A program made the position numbers and the translations under genes. Positions 10,101 through 12,198 of a stretch of 12,198 nt of DNA are shown here, piece after piece. The notes under the pieces are model-generated. The model was not told the origin of the DNA. It searched no databases and worked only from the letters and a program-made list of their open reading frames with translations. Each line of letters opens with the position of its first letter. Positions within the stretch are counted from its first letter, which is position 1. Source of the DNA: Cephalothrix spiralis (Eukaryota > Nemertea > Palaeonemertea > Archinemertea > Cephalotrichidae); contig JAUCNG010303291.1 in NCBI GenBank assembly GCA_032353305.1, positions 1 through 12,198 of the forward strand, read 5' to 3'.

Positions 10101-10308
10101 CGATCTTGAATTAAATTGAATAATTTGAAAATAAACACTTTGAGGCTTGAAGTTTAGGCCTGTAGGGGTTATAATCACTTTAATTCATGGCAGTTGTTTA
10201 ATGTCAGCATAATATTGGATAATTATATGCTGAGATTCTCAATAATCTAATGACATATAAATGAATAATGAAAAAAAACCATACATAATTACTTACATTA
10301 GCTGACAT
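1094..10308 (-). CDS. DHODH: Dihydroorotate dehydrogenase (quinone), mitochondrial; nine-exon gene
   Basis: Joined exons: 10308-10297, 9596-9387, 9247-9048, 8491-8424, 6663-6476, 4758-4639, 3701-3548, 2110-1951, 1154-1094. All eight introns are GT-AG and all phases agree (0,0,2,1,0,0,1,2), giving 390 residues. The enzyme oxidises dihydroorotate to orotate with FMN and passes electrons to ubiquinone, the fourth step of de novo pyrimidine synthesis. The order is a short basic N-terminus, a hydrophobic membrane segment (about residues 9-27), a quinone-tunnel helical region with His51 in the TAHGL context, then the FMN-binding barrel. Visible motifs are AAGFDKQGE (Lys95), PRVFRL (Arg131), VINRYGFNS (Asn140), NVSSPNT (catalytic Ser205), VKIAPDL (Lys245), SNTT (Asn276), [18 protein letters not shown] and QLYSAL (Tyr348). 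Against the human protein from memory, the equivalent key residues line up with small constant offsets, allowing a 5-residue deletion and a 2-residue insertion. Serine as catalytic base and the membrane anchor make this class 2. Confidence 0.96.
1155..1700 (-). other. Intron 8, unique part
   Basis: AT-rich intron sequence between exons 8 and 9. It has repeated short runs of the form AAGATTTT/GAGATTT near 1340-1435, suggesting slippage. The 64-codon ORF starting near 1430 has low complexity and no recognisable domain. Nothing else is supported. Confidence 0.5.
1703..1935 (-). repeat. GC-richer repeat-like patch, possible SINE remnant
   Basis: Base composition changes sharply to near-balanced GC for about 230 bp, then returns to AT-rich DNA. 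On the minus strand there are tRNA-promoter-like strings: GGCGCAGTGGCGTAGCG near 1932-1916, TAGCGATGAGCGCGTCGG at about 1778-1761, and GCGATCAAACCCC at about 1745-1733. The A-to-B spacing is about 33 nt, shorter than in a real tRNA. A 76-codon frame is also open across it. I read it as a decayed dispersed element of uncertain class. Confidence 0.35.
1951..2110 (-). CDS. DHODH: DHODH exon 8: phosphate-binding GVGG and QLYSAL exon
   Basis: 160 nt: two bases complete Gly318, then 52 codons (319-370), then two bases of Gln371. The acceptor TTTTCAG is at 2117-2111 and the donor GTAAGA begins at 1950. It encodes [33 protein letters not shown] and [16 protein letters not shown]. The GVGG and QLY segments bind the FMN phosphate; Tyr348 is equivalent to human Tyr356. 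If the intron is not removed, the frame reads one more codon and stops at a TAA formed by the donor itself. Confidence 0.96.
2342..2680. mobile_element. Nested foldback element in intron 7
   Basis: Two long arms are nearly complementary: left from 2343 to the centre at CATG (2524-2527), right from there to 2679. Both outer ends read TAAAGCCTACCGCACAC inward. The left arm is about 30 nt longer because of internal indels. The string GAACGCTAGAACGC recurs several times in the arms. Each half carries the terminal motif CCGCACAC/GTGTGCGG at both of its ends (2351, 2483, 2559, 2663), so the element looks like two inverted copies of a smaller TIR unit joined at the centre. It has no ORF. Confidence 0.85.
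2833..3066 (-). mobile_element. tRNA-derived SINE, copy A (reversed relative to +)
   Basis: On the minus strand a tRNA-like head starts near 3066, with an A-box-like TGGCGCAAGTGGTAGCGC from 3055 and a degenerate B box GGTATCGAACA from 2993. The A-to-B distance of about 62 nt implies an insertion. The body shares with copy B the strings CTAATCGGTATATAGAAAA, GGGTAAAT and CAAGCGGACC in the same order. It lies in intron 7 in the same orientation as the host gene. Confidence 0.8.
3152..3190. repeat. Short tandem duplication, unit about 18 bp
   Basis: Two adjacent copies of ATCGAT(T)AGACCCCGGCAA differ by one inserted T. They lie in intron 7. Confidence 0.7.
3289..3385. repeat. Imperfect inverted repeat / hairpin in intron 7
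   Basis: The inner arms GGTTATTACCC (3318-3328) and GGGTAATAACC (3340-3350) are perfect around an 11-nt loop. Outer arms continue with mismatches to CTATTTC at 3289 and GAAATAG at 3385. It is probably an old foldback element, with no ORF and no clear target duplication. Confidence 0.65.
3548..3701 (-). CDS. DHODH: DHODH exon 7: SNTT and SETGGLSG exon
   Basis: 154 nt: 51 codons (267-317) plus one base of Gly318. The acceptor TTCCAG is at 3707-3702 and the donor GTATGT begins at 3547. It encodes [12 protein letters not shown], then [23 protein letters not shown] and RLTD. Asn276 in SNTT corresponds to human Asn284. The frame stays open far past the donor towards 3147, but that extension has no family similarity and is intron. 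The small ORF on the opposite strand is a shadow. Confidence 0.96.
4115..4172. repeat. Perfect 29-bp tandem duplication
   Basis: Units 4115-4143 and 4144-4172 are identical. Each unit contains an internal palindrome, ACTTTTT-ATAC-AAAAAGT, so the pair makes two adjacent potential hairpins. It lies in intron 6. Confidence 0.9.
4404..4524. mobile_element. 121-bp MITE with perfect 19-bp terminal inverted repeats
   Basis: ATTACTTGGTTTACGGACA at 4404-4422 is exactly complementary to 4506-4524. Inside the termini, ACCGCCGG-type strings and A/T runs are also roughly inverted. There is no coding capacity. A diverged direct repeat (CCGCGTACC, then GTAGG and CAGTG-like) lies at 4340-4360 and 4548-4577 on either side. 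The direct repeat may mark an older element that this one entered. Confidence 0.85.
4639..4758 (-). CDS. DHODH: DHODH exon 6: VKIAPDL exon
   Basis: 120 nt, exactly 40 codons (227-266), phase 0 at both ends. The acceptor TTTCAG is at 4764-4759. The read starts VIEARDNLP, passes [20 protein letters not shown] and ends VLGRKK. Lys245 in VKIAPDL corresponds to human Lys255, an FMN contact. The donor I chose, AAG|GTTCGT at 4638, is weak. It is preferred because the other nearby GTs either break phase with exon 7 or remove four more residues. With this donor the protein is two residues longer here than human. Confidence 0.92.
4833..5118. mobile_element. MITE family 'CTAAGCAGAAA', short copy (286 bp)
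   Basis: The ends are imperfect inverted repeats: GGTGAATTCCCACTAAGC on the left and GGTTTATACCCACT (complement) on the right. Subterminal iterons of the form CCCRCTAAGCAGAAA repeat twice on the left and three times, inverted, on the right. Next inward come ATGCACCCCTAT and its complement. The interior matches the long copy at 5715-6420. No ORF is present. Confidence 0.88.
5119..5714 (-). other. Intron 5 sequence between two MITE copies
   Basis: AT-rich spacer with no ORF, RNA gene or clear repeat visible. Confidence 0.5.
5715..6420. mobile_element. MITE family 'CTAAGCAGAAA', long copy (706 bp)
   Basis: The same ends, iterons and flanking interior as the copy at 4833-5118, in the same orientation and the same intron. 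It shares the stretch around AAATATGGTTTCAAATCAAA and the stretch through ATTTCGACAATGCGTGAC. It has about 380 extra bases in the middle (roughly 5838-6218) that the short copy lacks. The extra block is AT-rich with no ORF. Either it was inserted here, or the short copy is a deletion product. Confidence 0.87.
6476..6663 (-). CDS. DHODH: DHODH exon 5: catalytic serine exon
   Basis: 188 nt: two bases complete Gly164, then 62 codons (165-226), ending in phase 0 on Lys226. The acceptor TTTTAG is at 6669-6664 and the donor GTAAGC begins at 6475. It encodes [28 protein letters not shown] and a KELIDK end. The second serine of NVSSPNT is Ser205, equivalent to the catalytic base Ser215 of human DHODH. 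Asn207 and Thr208 of the same motif are conserved. Splicing from exon 4 straight to here restores the frame, so no further exon is needed in the long intron 4. Confidence 0.97.
6664..8105 (-). other. Intron 4, left and central part
   Basis: About 1.4 kb of intron without exons: phases show exon 4 joins exon 5 directly. It holds the palindrome-bearing repeat at 6867-6940. It also holds a purine-rich stretch on the + strand at 7240-7480 with G runs (GGGGTGGGTGGG near 7397-7408, GGGGTTGGTGGG near 7450-7461). Overlapping ORFs there on both strands are low-complexity Lys/Phe-rich reads without domains. Confidence 0.5.
6867..6940 (+). repeat. Repeat fragment with a 16-bp perfect palindrome, copy 1
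   Basis: It starts at TTAACTC and contains GCTAGC, then GTCACGTATACGTGAC (6891-6906), a perfect palindrome, then GATTTAGTTTTTT. It matches the copy at 8793-8863 with scattered differences. The TTAA start suggests the left end of a piggyBac-type non-autonomous element. I could not find the matching right end. Confidence 0.6.
8106..8414 (+). mobile_element. tRNA-derived SINE, copy B
   Basis: The A box is TGGCAAGGTGGTTAAGCG (from 8116) and the B box GGTTCGAGACC (from 8159). The spacing of 43 nt is typical of a tRNA, so this is a Pol III-type head. The body shares ordered blocks with copy A: GTAGCTCGGTCAG, GGAGTGGGTCCCTC, CTAATCGGTATATAGAAAA, GGGTAAAT and CAAGCGGACC. The 3' end runs into AGAAGAAGAAG. 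It is antisense to the host gene. No obvious target duplication is visible, and a functional tRNA fold is absent. Confidence 0.85.
8424..8491 (-). CDS. DHODH: DHODH exon 4 (68-nt exon, YGFNSDGH)
   Basis: One base completes Arg141, then come 22 codons reading [19 protein letters not shown] to Ser163, then one base of Gly164. The acceptor is TTTAG at 8496-8492 and the donor GTAAAT begins at 8423. YGFNS after VINR is invariant in the family, so the exon is secure despite its size. It is too short for a normal ORF cut-off. The linker between this exon and exon 5 is about five residues shorter than in the human protein. A SINE lies immediately beyond the donor. Confidence 0.95.
8492..9047 (-). other. 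Intron 3
   Basis: 556 bp between exons 3 and 4. Apart from the repeat fragment at 8793-8863 and a 10-bp palindrome ACCACGTGGT near 8729, nothing coding or structured is visible. Confidence 0.55.
8793..8863 (+). repeat. Repeat fragment with a near-palindrome, copy 2
   Basis: AACTCTTTCGCTGCCAGC is followed by GCCACATATATGTGAC (8811-8826) and later GATTTAGTTTTTT. It is a diverged relative of 6867-6940 in the same orientation. The palindrome has one mismatched pair at its ends compared with copy 1. Confidence 0.6.
9048..9247 (-). CDS. DHODH: DHODH exon 3: start of the FMN barrel
   Basis: 200 nt, residues 75-140 plus two bases of Arg141. The acceptor CAG is at 9250-9248 and the donor GTTAGT begins at 9047. 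It carries [37 protein letters not shown] and EAVIN. The lysine in GFDKQG (Lys95) corresponds to human Lys100. Asn140 in VINR corresponds to human Asn145, a substrate/FMN contact. The first codon is TTG because it is internal, reached by splicing from phase 0, and is not a start. The opposite-strand ORF over the same bases is a shadow. Confidence 0.97.
9387..9596 (-). CDS. DHODH: DHODH exon 2: membrane anchor and quinone-tunnel region
   Basis: 210 nt, 70 codons, phase 0 at both ends (residues 5-74). The acceptor is a T-rich CAG at 9599-9597 and the donor is GTTAGT at 9386. It begins [13 protein letters not shown], basic then hydrophobic, followed by [22 protein letters not shown] and ending QDSPNL. 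This matches the N-terminal extension that only class 2 (membrane, quinone-linked) enzymes carry. The histidine of AHGL corresponds to human His56, which lies near the inhibitor and quinone site. The segment before LDPE is one residue shorter than I recall for human. Confidence 0.95.
9788..9971. mobile_element. Near-perfect palindrome (63-bp arms) flanked by 14-bp direct repeats
   Basis: The left arm 9801-9863 and right arm 9869-9931 are complementary at about 60 of 63 positions around the 5-nt loop TAAAG. The whole lies between two exact copies of ACACAGATTATTGT (9788-9801 and 9958-9971), the left one sharing its last base with the arm. It is in intron 1 and has no ORF. The high arm identity implies recent formation or ongoing gene conversion. 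Confidence 0.85.
10297..10308 (-). CDS. DHODH: DHODH coding exon 1 (12-nt first exon, MSAN)
   Basis: The ATG at 10308 opens four codons (M-S-A-N), followed directly by a perfect donor GTAAGT at 10296-10291. The end phase is 0, matching the phase-0 start of exon 2, so the mature N-terminus reads MSAN then KKLKQG, a short basic leader before the membrane segment, as expected for a mitochondrial presequence. The base at -3 is A, a favourable start context. The reading frame stays open upstream to another ATG near 10428, but that extension is acidic and hydrophobic and unlike a presequence. From memory, human DHODH also begins with a very short coding exon. This is the least certain exon because it is too short for homology alone. 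Confidence 0.7.
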
Positions 10309-10550
10309 ATTACCAACAATCTGAAGTTCCAATTCTGAAATATAAGTCATAGTTATTAAGCCTTGCAATTCTATATGCAGTATTAATAAGAATTTAGTAA
10401 CGAGTATTATTGTAAAAATATATGTCATATATCTATTAACATTTAAAAGTTAGAAGTGAAAATGTTCAAAAGTTACCGAAACTACTCTTGCAACTGAACA
10501 CACAGATACTGTACTGTACTACTCAGTACTGGTACTCATGGGCGATGGAA
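10297..10550 (-). other. DHODH: Candidate 5' leader with a 142-nt leader intron
   Basis: A donor-like CG|GTAACT starts at 10476 and an acceptor-like TATATTTCAG ends at 10335. Removing 10476-10335 would join a leader exon of about 70 nt to an exon (10334-10297) in which the MSAN codon is the first ATG. The leader would contain one short upstream ORF of six codons and a stop (ATG at 10539-10537, TAG ending at 10519). This is inferred from splice-site patterns only. Confidence 0.3.
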
Positions 10551-10574
10551 AAAACACTATCATGCACTCAGAGA

Positions 10575-10581
10575 CTTTATA
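10575..10581 (-). promoter_or_regulatory. Candidate TATA box for DHODH
   Basis: The minus strand reads TATAAAG here, about 270 nt upstream of the first coding ATG. Transcription would start near 10550. A single short match in AT-rich DNA is weak evidence; the supporting point is that a plausible leader exon and intron follow it. Confidence 0.3.
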
Positions 10582-10599
10582 GTGAAACTGTTAAAGACA

Positions 10600-10969
10600 T
10601 ACAATTTGGTTGTTGAAATCGCAAACAGTATAAAAAACAATACAAAAATATGAGATCTTAAAGTAATAATATTTTTGCATCAACAGAGCAATGAGTCTGC
10701 ATATATTTATATTCATAGGTAAACCAAATCAATGGCCGCAGATCAGATCACAGTCTATGGTGCGAACGTTGGTCTATGTATACAATAACCAAAATTATTA
10801 GTACCAATTTTGTAATTTTATGCATGATTTCACCCCAATATTACAATAACCTAAAACATAATGAAAATAATTAAATAAATTAACATTCTTTCAATATTTC
10901 ATCATTGCAAGTACTTGTAAGCTCTAAGCAGTTCATGCAAGATCGATCATTCCTCATTAATTTCATATT
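10600..10969. other. Upstream intergenic sequence
   Basis: AT-rich, with no coding exon, RNA gene or clear repeat. It may hold upstream regulatory sequence for DHODH, but I see no supported site. Confidence 0.4.
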
Positions 10970-11596
10970 TTAACCTTTTCAGTACGTGGGCGACGCATAG
11001 CGTGGCCCAAGCATGGGTATCCAAAATACGTGGGCCACGCTATACGTTGCCCAGATTCAATCTCTCATAAAAAAGCACCAGAACTTCATAGGTCAATGAA
11101 ACTTGGCATAATATTGGAGGATATACATATGAACATGATGCAGCAATTTTTTACGTCACGATTAGTCCGCGCCAATAATTATGACGTCATCATTTCAAAA
11201 TGGCGGCGAAAAATAATTATTTTCATGTTATATCGAGCATAAATTCAGATAGAATCAAGATATAAAAATTATGAAGATAGATTCAGAAAGCAGATAGGCT
11301 GAGCTTTCAACCCATTTATATATTATTGCATTTTGATAATTTATTTACAATAAAAATTGAACTTATCGTACAATTTTTAATTTTTAGAGTATATTGGTCT
11401 AACAACGTCATTCATGACATCACAATTTCCTAAAATGAATCTGACTGCATTGTTAATTTCTGTTTGATAATGTTGTCAATTATTAGCACTATTATGGTTA
11501 ATAATGAGTTACAAAGTTGAAAAATTGAAATCCAGCATTTTCCCGGATTTTTTATTGTATAATTACTCTCAGTAGGGTCTGTAGCGAAAAGGTTAA
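10970..11596. mobile_element. TTAA-flanked piggyBac-like non-autonomous element
   Basis: TTAA at 10970-10973 is followed by CCTTTTCAGTACG. The right end reads CGAAAAGG and then TTAA at 11593-11596. Short CCTTTTC/GAAAAGG termini directly inside duplicated TTAA are the hallmark of piggyBac-superfamily elements. Near the left end there is a 23-bp imperfect inverted repeat (about 10986-11009 and 11030-11053, core CATAGCGTGGCCCA). A TGACGTCA palindrome sits near 11180. The interior lacks a transposase; the 70-codon ORF at 11030-11242 has no family features. Confidence 0.7.
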
Positions 11597-11816
11597 TCTA
11601 TGGCAGACAGCCAATTGCAACACCAATTGTTCACATCCTCCAATGTAATCACTGACAGATTGGCTGTCATTCTTTCTATTCTAAAAAAAATCCAGATGTT
11701 GGTGGTTCAACGCAGACTCAATGCTCAAAATAATTACTCCAAATTTGAGATGCAAAATATCGCTTCTAGCTGTACACCAAAGAAAAAAGGTGCCTTTCCT
11801 ATAGCAAAAGGGTTAA
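11597..11816. repeat. Possible second TTAA-type end beside the piggyBac-like element
   Basis: GCAAAAGGG directly precedes TTAA at 11813-11816, resembling another right terminus of the same kind. An inverted pair GACAGCCAAT/ATTGGCTGTC lies near 11606 and 11660. This may be a longer or nested version of the neighbouring element. The 76-codon ORF across it is Gln/Asn-rich with no recognised domain. Confidence 0.4.
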
Positions 11817-12198
11817 ATCAACATGTTTAAGAATATTTACCTGTAAAAATTTATCATACAGCCGTAAAAGCAGGTGAATCGTTTAGATTTTGGATTTTAG
11901 GTCATGACATTAATTATCTAATATTTTTTGATCTAAGCGTTAATGATGTAAGCGACTTCGCGCGGCGCACTTTGTAACTCTTAAAAAGTATTAAAATTTG
12001 AAATTAAATTTTTAACCGATTGGCTTGTGTCTTTTATGATGATTATTGATTCCAGGGTTTCAGAAATGATCAAAAATATCACTTTCGTTTCAAAATATGT
12101 AGGAATGTTTTTTTGCGATTAGCATGGCGCGATTTTCCCGCGGTTAGAAATCACATGACAAAAATTGACAATGATGTTTCCCGTTTTCTTCAAGAAAA
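11817..12198. other. Right-end intergenic sequence
   Basis: No ORF, RNA gene or convincing repeat. A donor-like ACAG|GTAAAT occurs on the minus strand near 11840, but no acceptor or conserved coding precedes it. Confidence 0.4.

Noticed and set aside
10309-10428. In-frame upstream start giving a longer N-terminus ahead of MSAN
   Set aside because: The extra segment is hydrophobic and acidic, unlike a mitochondrial leader, and an acceptor-like site at 10335 would remove most of it.
11030-11242. 70-codon plus-strand ORF inside the TTAA-bounded element, considered as a transposase remnant
   Set aside because: No transposase motif or acidic triad context is visible, and the frame includes part of a subterminal inverted repeat.
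11830-11885. Exon-like minus-strand segment with a good GTAAAT donor
   Set aside because: No acceptor and no recognisable coding upstream; a single donor-like match is expected by chance in AT-rich DNA.
1-12198. CRISPR array, operon or prokaryotic defence system
   Set aside because: No regularly spaced direct repeats, no prokaryotic gene organisation; the intron structure is clearly eukaryotic.

Overview
This is a stretch of AT-rich eukaryotic nuclear DNA holding one recognisable protein gene on the minus strand: mitochondrial (class 2) dihydroorotate dehydrogenase, DHODH/PyrD. The gene runs from its first ATG at 10308 down to its stop at 1094. It is split into nine coding exons by eight GT-AG introns. 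Every exon-exon phase matches, and the joined exons give a 390-residue protein (1173 nt with stop), against 395 residues recalled for human DHODH. The intron-exon structure, short non-autonomous DNA elements, two copies of a tRNA-derived SINE, and a protein close to animal DHODH point to a metazoan, probably an invertebrate with a compact AT-rich genome. I cannot name the phylum with confidence.

Layout, left to right on the + strand. 1-200: a small element with terminal inverted repeats. 201-850: gene-free DNA beyond the 3' end of the gene. 848-1093: probable 3' UTR with an AATAAA signal. 1094-1154: exon 9. 1155-1950: intron 8, with a GC-richer repeat-like patch. 1951-2110: exon 8. 2111-3547: intron 7, with a large nested foldback element, a reversed SINE and a hairpin. 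3548-3701: exon 7. 3702-4638: intron 6, with a 29-bp tandem duplication and a 121-bp MITE. 4639-4758: exon 6. 4759-6475: intron 5, with two copies of one MITE family. 6476-6663: exon 5. 6664-8423: intron 4, with a second SINE that stops just short of the exon 4 donor. 8424-8491: exon 4. 8492-9047: intron 3. 9048-9247: exon 3. 9248-9386: short intron 2. 9387-9596: exon 2. 9597-10296: intron 1, with a near-perfect 63-bp-arm palindrome. 10297-10308: a 12-nt first coding exon. 10309-10600: probable promoter and leader. 10970-11596: a TTAA-flanked, piggyBac-like MITE. The rest shows no gene I can support.

The encoded enzyme catalyses the fourth step of de novo pyrimidine synthesis, on the outer face of the inner mitochondrial membrane. 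All the catalytic and FMN-binding motifs I can check are present, so the gene looks intact. Everything else in the window is intronic or flanking sequence dominated by small repeats. I see no new multi-gene system here. The unusual points are the dense and partly very young foldback/MITE load within introns, a SINE about 9 bp from a splice donor, and three short coding exons (12, 68 and 61 nt) that a simple ORF scan misses.
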